8,268 nt of DNA from Candidatus Latescibacterota bacterium (lineage in GTDB: Bacteria > JAAXHH01 > JABIQT01). The notes under the pieces are model-generated. The model had not been told where the DNA came from. It saw nothing but the letters and a program-made list of their open reading frames with translations, and ran no database searches. This document shows positions 1 through 6,706 of the stretch, in pieces (the first letter of the stretch is position 1; every line of letters begins with the position of its first letter). The translations under genes and the position numbers were made by a program. The DNA is taken from contig JABIQT010000503.1 in the NCBI GenBank assembly GCA_018667995.1, positions 1 to 8,268 on the forward strand, in the 5' to 3' direction.

Positions 1-956
1 CCTAGAGACTCGATTCTTGATAGTTTCCTAATCCTGTCACTGACGACATCGTCCTCATCGTGAGATTCAAGCCAGCCCTGCCATTCTGCTCTCTCGGGCA
101 AAGCCGTGCGTCCAGAAAGGACCAACCTGGCCTGTGAAAACTCAGCAAGATGTTGGGCGAGCAGATAACCTATATTGCCCAACCCACCCGTAATAAGATA
201 GGTACCTTTGTGCTTTAGTGGCGATTGACTGACACTCGATTCGGAAATAGGATTAGCGTCGTAGACTTGCTCCCACCTGTGTGATCCACGATAGGCTACC
301 TCAGTACACGGCCGTGATGCACGACATTCCAAGAGGATCCGATCGGCCAAGCGGTTTTCCTTCATGGAGATAGCATCATGCGCAACGATATCGATATTTC
401 TACATGCTATGTTTGGATACTCTTGAGGGATGACTTTGCACGCCGCCAAAATGGTTGTTTTTTCAGGTATTAGATGCTCATCACCAGATACGTCGTGTAA
501 CCCATTCGAAACAACCTCAATCTGAATCGACTCTACGACTCTGTGTCTTCCTAATGCTTGTGTCAGGTAGAGCAGACTGTAGAACCCATTTACCTGCGCA
601 GTCTCAAAAGCATCATCTGTATTGAGGACCTGAGGTCCATCCTCTGGAATAACACTCCAGAGATGTAATATCCTGTTCGGAATCTCCCCAGAGGCAAGAA
701 TGGCCTCGATCAACATGCTATAGTCATCACTGTTCTCAGGATTTATGCAATAGGATCCGTCATCAAGCTGGCTGAAGCTCGCACCCGCAGCGACGCTGAT
801 GACCCGCGGGTCAAAATCCGCGACTTCTCGAATGATATTGGTCCCAAGACCATAGGCGTCGAGAAAAACCAGCCATCGCTCCCCCGAAACATCCTGTTCC
901 TCTCGAGCCTGTACGGGAATGGCAGACCTCTTCCAGGACGGTGTGTAGAACCAGTC
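1..956 (-). other. Ketoreductase domain (N-terminal part only)
   Basis: Residues about 1615 to the window edge. The structural subdomain begins DWFYTPSWKR. The catalytic Rossmann subdomain begins near 1863 with KGTYLITGGLGNIG, the NADPH-binding glycine motif lying at 1871-1877. The catalytic Ser, Tyr and Lys, and the residues that set hydroxyl stereochemistry, lie beyond the left edge. Activity and product configuration therefore cannot be judged. The structural subdomain follows the post-AT linker after about 25 residues, so no dehydratase is present. Confidence 0.9.
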
Positions 957-3900
957 CGAAACCGGCAATTTGTCGGTATTGCGCCGAACGGTATCGCTTT
1001 CAAGGGGTTCCTGATACGGCTTGTCTTCTATCCAGTAACGCTTTCGTTCGAATGGATAGGTCGGCAAGGGAACACGACGACGACGCTGATCCGTATAGAA
1101 CGAGGACCAGGAAGGCAGCACATCAGCCATCCAGAGTCGCCCCAGCGATTCGAGCATATATGCCATATCAGATTTCTTTTCAGCTGGATTGCGCAGTGAC
1201 GACACTGCAACACGGTTCTGGCCGGATTTGTGTTGCTTGATTAACGTGCTCAATGTCTTGCCAGGCCCCACTTCCAGTAATGCTAGATTGGGATCCTCCA
1301 GCAGCGTCTCAGCGCCTTGAGAAAAGTGAACGGTCTGACGAAGATTACGTGCCCAGTACTCGGGATCACACATGTCTTCCTTTACCCAGTTTCCCGTGAC
1401 TGTGGACATGAGGGCTAAGCCTGGTTCACGTAAGGAAACGCGGCGCACCTGTTCCGTAAATGGCGCAACGATTGATTCCATCATTGAGGAGTGGAAGGCA
1501 TGAGAAGTGTGCAGGCGCTTACACGGTCTCCCATCTGCACTAAGCCGCTGTTCCAACTCCGTCACGGCATCTTCGTCGCCAGAGATAACACATAGAGAAG
1601 GGCTATTGACCGCGGCAAGGGAAAGGTGGCCTTCCAGATAGGGGGCAACCTCTTTCTCTGTAAGCGAGACGCTGAGCATGGAACCACCAGGCAGTTCTGC
1701 AATCATTCGGCCGCGGGTCGCTACTAGTCCCAGTGCCTCTTCTACGGTAAAAACACCTGCCAGAGTGGCGGCCACATACTCACCGATGCTGTGCCCTATC
1801 AGAGCAGTTGGGTTGATATCCCAGGACATCCAGAGTCTTGCCAGTGCGTACTCCACGACAAATAGAGCCGGCTGAGTGATTAAGGTATTTCTGAGTGCCT
1901 CATTGGTGGCACTACTTTCAGCAGGCGGATATATCAGGTCCCGAATATCTAGTCCAAGGTGGGGTCTAAGGATCTCTGAGCAGTAGTCCACGTGGGCCCG
2001 GTATTCCGGTTCAGTTTCGTACAGTTCGAGTCCCATGTTAGGGTATTGTGCCCCCTGTCCAGGAAACATGAAGACTAATTCCCGGCTTGCCCGCTTCTGT
2101 ACCGAGGTAAGCACACGCTTCCGATCCGCACCTTCCAGAGTTGCTATGGCGTCATCAACATTTTGAGCAACCACCACCCGGCGGTGATCAAAAACCCGGC
2201 GCCCATTCTTCAGCGTGTAAGCCACGTCGGCAAGAATCGAATCTGGTTGTTGCCTTAGGTGTGATGCGAGCCTGGCGGTAGCGGAGTTCAGAGCCGATTC
2301 GGTCTTCGCGGAAAGAACCAGCAGTTGCCACGGCCGACTGGGCCCATCGCCTGTTTCAATCTGGGGTGGCTCTTCGAGAATCACGTGCGCATTGGTCCCA
2401 CCGATTCCAAGGGAATTGACGCCAGCACGAATGGGCTGTGGTACTGAGGTCCATTCTCTCAGAGTGTCGTTCACATAAAAAGGGCTACTCTCGAAATCAA
2501 TCTCAGGATTCGGTTCCTCGTAATTCAGGCTAGCGGGTATCATCTTGTTCTTCAGAGCAAGGGCGGTCTTGATGAGACTGGCCATACCTGCCGCTGCGTC
2601 CAGGTGACCGATGTTGGTTTTGACGGATCCGATGGCACAGAATCCATTCTCGGCCGTCGTAGCACGGAAAGCTTTCGTCAAAGCGGCGATCTCTATGGGA
2701 TCTCCCAACACCGTACCCGTTCCGTGCGCCTCGATATATGAAATGGATTCGGCATCAACTCCGGCATTGGACATCGCCTCGGCGATACAGTCAGACTGTC
2801 GATTTACGCTGGGAGCCGTATAGTCTGCTTTGGCCGATCCGTCATTATTGATGGCGGATCCCTTGGCGACCGCATAGATACAATCGCCATCATCAATAGC
2901 CTCTTCCAGCCGCTTGAGGACGATGACACCACCGCCGCTGCCGATAATTGTGCCTCCCGCCTTCGCGTCAAACGTTCGCACGTGGCCGTCGGCATTGAAG
3001 ATTCCGCCCTCCTGGTACATATGCCCGTTTTGGTGGGGAACGCGTACACTGACGCCTCCCGCCATGGCCATATCGCACTCGCCGTTCCACAGCGACTGGC
3101 AAGCCATGTGAAATGCGACGAGTGATGTAGAACACGCCGTCTGCACGGTTACTCCGGGGCCACCCAGGTTCAACTTGTACGACGCCCGCGTAGTCATGTA
3201 GTTATTGTCATTGGCAATTAATCCCGGTATAAAATCTGCGCCAAAATCAGGCACTAAAAGATGATAGAACAGCAGATAGGTATTCATTGATGCGCCGGCA
3301 TATATACCTATTGATCCGTCATATGAATCCGAGCTGTATCCCGCATGTTCTAAGGCCTGCCAGGCCCACTCCAGGAAGAGCCGATGCTGCGGGTCCATAA
3401 TCTGGGCCTCCCGCGGGGCATACCCGAAGAAAGAGGCATCAAACATCTCCGGATCGTCCAGAATGGGGGCTGCCTTTACATAGTTCGGATTTGCCAACAC
3501 TGCAGGATCCACACCAGAACGAATGATCTCCTCGTTAGTAAGGAATGTAATGCTCTCCTTACTATCGATCAGATTCTGCCAGAATTCATCCACGTTCCTC
3601 GCCCCAGGAAATCCGCCGGCCATGCCGACTATGGCGAGACCACTCTTCTCCTGGTCGGTCCTACCAGCACGCCTGCGTTGACCTCTCACTTGGGCGTTCG
3701 GAGGTAGTTGTTTGGCGTGAGATCCCGAACTGAATGCCTTCGCCATCGCATGTATGGTAGGATTTTCGAAGAGGGCAACAATAGAAAGATCGAGATTCAG
3801 CTGTTCCCGTAACCTGGCTATCAGTCGTACACCTAGCAGCGAGGTGCCACCGATGTCGAAAAAATTGTCGTGGATGCCGACATCATCGAGATTCAGGGCT

Positions 3901-5798
3901 TCCTGCCAAAGACCGCAGATCGTGCCTTCCATATCGCTTAACAATGGGAAGTCGCCACGCCCAGAATGCCCGCTGGGCCTCGCATAGGTCTGCACTATAC
4001 GATCGGCAGTGTTCAAATCTATGGCAATTCGTCGGTAAATATCGGAGGCGAAACGCCCCGATATTTCATCTGAAGCCGAAAGAGCCGATGGCTCGCCTTT
4101 GTTGGACGCCGTACTCGGATCTGTTTCAACTGGCTGATAGCGGGTCGATACGGCGTAGGCCGTAGGCAACAGATAATTAAACTCATCCTCTCCTGGCTGC
4201 CGATATGCGACCCCGATACTATCTATGAAATCCAGCGCAGGGCGATTCTTCGACGTCGGTCTCAGCAGTAGATCAACAATGCCCAGACCTAGCTCTGAGG
4301 CCATGGTCCCCATGTGGGCCAGCATACGATGCTCCACGCCCCGTCCCAGTACGCGGCAGCTCAGCAAAAACGTATCAATCTTGAGTGCATCCGACGTGAA
4401 CTCATATAATATCACACCAACCAGGCCATAATCGCCAAACCGATCGCGTACCTCACATACCATCGCTTTCAGCTCGCCGGCCTTCAAGAGTGAAGCGATT
4501 TCCGCTTCCGTGCGCCGAATCGTCGTAAAATTGAACTGGTTGGTACGAAGGGTAAGTTGGGCGAGTCTGCCCAATTGCTCTGGCAGCGGCGGCGACATGC
4601 TTACTTCAAGCTTCAGACCGGCAAGGAAGTCGGACAGCGTAAGAGACTCCTGCTTCATCTGCCGCCTCTGTACATTCTGCCTATAGGAGTCGGTACGTTT
4701 CCTATCTTCTTCGGTGACCGAAAGATGATCAAAAGCCCAAATATGTGCGAGGAAACCTGGAATATCCGACGGATCTACTGGCAGCAGTAAGGTAAGCGCT
4801 TCCGGGCAGCCAGACTGGACTTCAGCGCATTCGATCGGATTATCGTCCACGAAGATAAAACTGTCCAGACCCAGCTGTAACTCCTGCGCCAACTCCTTGA
4901 TATTCTCTGATTTAGGACGCCAGTTTATACGCCACGATACCAGATCATTCCGAGCTATTGGCATGGTGGCGTGGTAATCGAATACGGCGGTGACATCTTC
5001 CTCCACATTCTTACTGCACAAGCAGAGCAACATCCCGGCATTACGCTGCTGAATCATGAATGATTGCAAAGCATGATATGGCGTGTCAATTTCAACTCCC
5101 TCAGGACCATCTTCCGCACAGACTCCCCGCCATAAAGTGTGGTCACAGTCCAGTACGATGACCTTATAGGGAGCACTTTGGATCGCGTAATAACGCCTGA
5201 AGATCAAAGTTCCGAGCGCTGAAAAATATCCGGATGTGTAGGGTAGATGCCCCAGCTTATCACCTTCCAAATCAAAAATCTCTTCAACTGGATAGAGATC
5301 TGTCACTTCCGCCCGAGTCACGAAATACACATTGCTCAGGTGCCCCAATCCAGATCTAACGGTCTCTTCGAGTTGAGTACAATATTCGTCAGAAAGGGTA
5401 TCCGGAAGCGGCGGGCAGATACTGATAAGATGCGGCCTGGCAGTGTGCAAGGTCGATGTCTCGATTGCACTGATCAGGTGGGTAGCGTTCGCTGCAACTT
5501 TCTCCAGACCTGCCACCGAGGTGTCGACTGTGACCGAACCGTCCCGTAACCAGTCGTCAAACTTCACAAGCACGACATTCAGCCCCTCATGGTTGATTAC
5601 GAAATGAGACTCAGGGTTCAGTAGCTGTTGAAAAACCTGATTATACGGGGCGAAATGTACGTCGCAGGGCCAAGAGGTCTCATCACTCCAGAAATCAAGG
5701 CTATCCGCCACTGGCTCACAGGTGAAAGTAGCAGAGATGGCCAAGACAGGCGCGTCTGCGGCTGCTCTTTTGGATGGTATGTCTATCGCGCTCTGCAT
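1..5798 (-). CDS. Modular type I polyketide synthase, FkbH-ACP-KS-AT-KR (partial, runs off left edge)
   Basis: This is a cytosolic megasynthase of at least 1,932 residues, open without a stop from the start codon to the window edge. Domains in order are an FkbH-like HAD domain (about 18-545), ACP (618-690), KS (719-1143), AT plus linker (1240-1589) and the start of a KR (from about 1615). FkbH followed by ACP at the N-terminus is a known loading arrangement for glycerate-derived starter units; KS-AT-KR then forms the first extension module. The AT-to-KR junction leaves no room for a dehydratase. The ATG at 5798 is chosen because it is the only in-frame ATG before residue 250, it follows a GGAAG element by 8 bases, and family-like sequence (ISATFTCEP, YNQVFQQLLNPES) begins soon after. 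An upstream in-frame TTG at 5861 is possible, but the residues it adds are not family-like. The C-terminal half of the KR and everything after it are missing. The class is certain; the product is not known. Confidence 0.95.
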   Translation of the reverse strand, partial: MQSAIDIPSKRAAADAPVLAISATFTCEPVADSLDFWSDETSWPCDVHFAPYNQVFQQLLNPESHFVINHEGLNVVLVKFDDWLRDGSVTVDTSVAGLEKVAANATHLISAIETSTLHTARPHLISICPPLPDTLSDEYCTQLEETVRSGLGHLSNVYFVTRAEVTDLYPVEEIFDLEGDKLGHLPYTSGYFSALGTLIFRRYYAIQSAPYKVIVLDCDHTLWRGVCAEDGPEGVEIDTPYHALQSFMIQQRNAGMLLCLCSKNVEEDVTAVFDYHATMPIARNDLVSWRINWRPKSENIKELAQELQLGLDSFIFVDDNPIECAEVQSGCPEALTLLLPVDPSDIPGFLAHIWAFDHLSVTEEDRKRTDSYRQNVQRRQMKQESLTLSDFLAGLKLEVSMSPPLPEQLGRLAQLTLRTNQFNFTTIRRTEAEIASLLKAGELKAMVCEVRDRFGDYGLVGVILYEFTSDALKIDTFLLSCRVLGRGVEHRMLAHMGTMASELGLGIVDLLLRPTSKNRPALDFIDSIGVAYRQPGEDEFNYLLPTAYAVSTRYQPVETDPSTASNKGEPSALSASDEISGRFASDIYRRIAIDLNTADRIVQTYARPSGHSGRGDFPLLSDMEGTICGLWQEALNLDDVGIHDNFFDIGGTSLLGVRLIARLREQLNLDLSIVALFENPTIHAMAKAFSSGSHAKQLPPNAQVRGQRRRAGRTDQEKSGLAIVGMAGGFPGARNVDEFWQNLIDSKESITFLTNEEIIRSGVDPAVLANPNYVKAAPILDDPEMFDASFFGYAPREAQIMDPQHRLFLEWAWQALEHAGYSSDSYDGSIGIYAGASMNTYLLFYHLLVPDFGADFIPGLIANDNNYMTTRASYKLNLGGPGVTVQTACSTSLVAFHMACQSLWNGECDMAMAGGVSVRVPHQNGHMYQEGGIFNADGHVRTFDAKAGGTIIGSGGGVIVLKRLEEAIDDGDCIYAVAKGSAINNDGSAKADYTAPSVNRQSDCIAEAMSNAGVDAESISYIEAHGTGTVLGDPIEIAALTKAFRATTAENGFCAIGSVKTNIGHLDAAAGMASLIKTALALKNKMIPASLNYEEPNPEIDFESSPFYVNDTLREWTSVPQPIRAGVNSLGIGGTNAHVILEEPPQIETGDGPSRPWQLLVLSAKTESALNSATARLASHLRQQPDSILADVAYTLKNGRRVFDHRRVVVAQNVDDAIATLEGADRKRVLTSVQKRASRELVFMFPGQGAQYPNMGLELYETEPEYRAHVDYCSEILRPHLGLDIRDLIYPPAESSATNEALRNTLITQPALFVVEYALARLWMSWDINPTALIGHSIGEYVAATLAGVFTVEEALGLVATRGRMIAELPGGSMLSVSLTEKEVAPYLEGHLSLAAVNSPSLCVISGDEDAVTELEQRLSADGRPCKRLHTSHAFHSSMMESIVAPFTEQVRRVSLREPGLALMSTVTGNWVKEDMCDPEYWARNLRQTVHFSQGAETLLEDPNLALLEVGPGKTLSTLIKQHKSGQNRVAVSSLRNPAEKKSDMAYMLESLGRLWMADVLPSWSSFYTDQRRRRVPLPTYPFERKRYWIEDKPYQEPLESDTVRRNTDKLPVSDWFYTPSWKRSAIPVQAREEQDVSGERWLVFLDAYGLGTNIIREVADFDPRVISVAAGASFSQLDDGSYCINPENSDDYSMLIEAILASGEIPNRILHLWSVIPEDGPQVLNTDDAFETAQVNGFYSLLYLTQALGRHRVVESIQIEVVSNGLHDVSGDEHLIPEKTTILAACKVIPQEYPNIACRNIDIVAHDAISMKENRLADRILLECRASRPCTEVAYRGSHRWEQVYDANPISESSVSQSPLKHKGTYLITGGLGNIGYLLAQHLAEFSQARLVLSGRTALPERAEWQGWLESHDEDDVVSDRIRKLSRIESL
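1032..2081 (-). other. Acyltransferase domain, predicted malonyl-CoA specific, with post-AT linker
   Basis: Residues about 1240-1589. It loads the extender unit onto the module's carrier protein. It begins FMFPGQGAQYP, has its nucleophile serine S1337 in GHSIGEY, and carries HAFH at 1433-1436. HAFH and GHSIGE are the established fingerprints for malonyl-CoA, as opposed to YASH and GHSQGE for methylmalonyl-CoA. The post-AT linker ends at RRVPLPTYPFERKRYW. Presence of this AT makes it a cis-AT system. Confidence 0.93.
2370..3647 (-). other. Ketosynthase domain of the first extension module
   Basis: Residues about 719-1143. It catalyses the decarboxylative condensation of the starter with an extender unit. 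The nucleophile is C889 in VQTACSTSL. The two catalytic histidines are H1025 in EAHGTGT and H1065 in SVKTNIGHL, with K1060 nearby. The domain ends with GIGGTNAHVILEE. With cysteine and both histidines present it looks like an active extending KS rather than a decarboxylating KSQ domain. Confidence 0.96.
3729..3947 (-). other. Acyl carrier protein domain of the loading module
   Basis: Residues about 618-690. The sequence NFFDIGGTSLLGVRL contains the phosphopantetheine attachment serine, S653, in a GGTSL context. The domain follows a low-complexity Ser/Thr/Asp-rich linker after FkbH and directly precedes the KS. This makes it the natural acceptor of the FkbH-loaded starter. Confidence 0.93.
4164..5747 (-). 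other. FkbH-like HAD-IIIC loading domain of the PKS
   Basis: Residues about 18-545 of the PKS. FkbH-type enzymes take 1,3-bisphosphoglycerate, dephosphorylate it and pass a glyceryl group to an ACP. The HAD aspartate motif reads VLDCDHTLWRG, with D217, D219 and T221. SKNVEED (from S262) and FVDDNP (D318, D319) supply the later HAD motifs. The C-terminal half carries the family-typical NQFNFTTIRR (420-429) and SCRVLGRGVE (480-489). C481 in the latter motif is a candidate acyl-carrying cysteine, which is an inference. All expected motifs are intact, so the domain looks active. Whether the glyceryl unit is kept or further modified cannot be seen here. Confidence 0.92.
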
Positions 5799-5806
5799 GG
5801 GTATTG

Positions 5807-5811
5807 CTTCC
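5807..5811 (-). promoter_or_regulatory. Likely Shine-Dalgarno site of the PKS gene
   Basis: GGAAG on the minus strand lies 8 bases before the ATG at 5798. It supports that start over the upstream TTG. It is a five-base match only. Confidence 0.5.
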
Positions 5812-6343
5812 GATCCAGATCAACAACGTGAGACCGCATGTACTCCCGGGAGACGATGCAACTTTCATGCCAACGCGGCAGACTATTGGCTTGTGGCGGG
5901 CACATGCCCCAAGTGTCCTGAACGAACGACCGCAGATGATTACTGAAATCGCTCGTGAAACCTCCCGAAACCGGCGAAAATATCGGTCTTGACTTGATGG
6001 GGTGATATACGGTTAGTACCCATCCTAAGCTGCGTAGTAACGCAATCCGGGCAAGATAAATCACAGTTGGTTTCCACGCCAACCTATTGTGACAATATAG
6101 GATCCAGCGCGGAACATTAAGCATGGAAACAACCAATCCGGCATTTACAGACGCTATTAAGGAACCCTGAAAGGCTACGGATGACGCAGAATATTCGAAT
6201 TCGCCTACGCATGTGTGTATTTTCTATACGTATCTGAACATTGTCGTATAACATATACCCGTTTGTGGTGACGATTGAATCGCTTTGCAGTTGAAGAGTT
6301 ACGGTGCACCATTTCGTTGCTGACGATATCAGCATCCAGTTAG

Positions 6344-6375
6344 GAGGTCTCCGCAGCACCCCCTCTTGAGACCTC
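6344..6375. repeat. 8-bp perfect inverted repeat
   Basis: GAGGTCTC at 6344-6351 and GAGACCTC at 6368-6375 are exact reverse complements separated by 16 bases. Neither side is followed by a T-run, so it does not look like an intrinsic terminator. A protein-binding dyad or chance are both possible. Confidence 0.5.
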
Positions 6376-6630
6376 ATTCTGCTCACTTTTACAAAACGCG
6401 CGGGCCACCGTTGGTCGGACCTGGAATGAAGCGATCGATGTGCCAGTGGGTGCGCTACCGATCTACAGTAATTGGCCATACTGGAATCGGTCAGCATATT
6501 CTATTACTGAAATGCCACTCAGGATAGACCCGCACCTACACGTCGTCCCTGAATCTTAATAGATGCGTTTCCATCACAAATTCTCGACATTCACCTGTAC
6601 AAATAGCTACACTTAGAGCAGTATCTCTTG

Positions 6631-6661
6631 GCGATTCGATCAACTTGATATACCGAATCGC
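6631..6661. promoter_or_regulatory. Nested inverted repeat, candidate operator of the globin-ankyrin gene
   Basis: The outer arms GCGATTCG (6631-6638) and CGAATCGC (6654-6661) are perfect 8-bp complements. Inside them lie ATCAA (6639-6643), one base, and TTGAT (6645-6649), another perfect dyad. The only unpaired bases are the central C and a four-base bulge, ATAC. The element ends 45 bases before the GTG at 6707. It overlaps a weak -10-like TATACC (6649-6654) that sits 15 bases after a -35-like TTGGCG (6628-6633). Position and symmetry suit a repressor site or a 5' RNA hairpin. Neither role is shown by the sequence. Confidence 0.45.
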
Positions 6662-6706
6662 ACGAAGACTTACATTTGCAGATCTGAATTCGTCACTAAC
6701 TCTCAA

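Larger units (their letters stand above)
5799..6706. other. Divergent intergenic region, no supported gene
   Basis: These 908 bases separate two genes that point away from each other, so promoters for both should lie here. I see no tRNA, rRNA, CRISPR array or insertion-sequence end, and no convincing sigma-70 promoter pair on either strand. Short dyads are frequent: CTCCCGGGAG at 5843-5852, GTTGG/CCAAC at 6066-6083, TATTGT-G-ACAATA at 6085-6097, overlapping GAATATTC and CGAATTCG at 6189-6203, ATACGTAT at 6226-6233 and GTATA-ACA-TATAC at 6246-6258. Overlapping open frames on the minus strand (6136-5783 and 6497-6117) have Arg/Cys/Trp-rich translations typical of non-coding DNA. A plus-strand frame open from 6344 to a TAA at 6557-6559 reads more like protein but lacks a start codon near its 5' end. 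It may be a gene remnant. Confidence 0.7.

Noticed and set aside
1-5798. Many 60-110-codon plus-strand open frames inside the PKS.
   Set aside because: All lie antisense to a continuous, domain-rich minus-strand frame, so they are shadows.
5722-5992. Two overlapping plus-strand frames across the PKS start (74 and 72 codons).
   Set aside because: They run antisense to the conserved PKS N-terminus in part, and the remainder has no motif. They are treated as shadows.
5989-6011. TTGACT followed by TATACG as a plus-strand promoter.
   Set aside because: The spacing between the hexamers is about 12 bases, too short for a sigma-70 promoter, and no gene follows closely.
336-6103. Frequent GGATCC sites across the PKS region.
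   Set aside because: They fall in ordinary codons with irregular spacing. There is no sign of a repeat element.
5783-6136. A 117-codon minus-strand open frame overlapping the first 16 bases of the PKS, which could suggest translational coupling.
   Set aside because: Its translation is rich in Arg, Cys, Trp and His with no recognisable motif, and its 3' part is out of frame with the PKS start. It looks like a chance frame.
6123-6170. A short plus-strand frame METTNPAFTDAIKEP followed by TGA.
   Set aside because: Only 15 codons, no clear Shine-Dalgarno site and no known leader-peptide features.
6117-6497. A 126-codon minus-strand open frame in the intergenic region.
   Set aside because: Its composition (many Arg, Ser, Cys) and lack of any domain-like pattern suggest no gene. 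The opposite strand at 6344-6559 reads more like protein.
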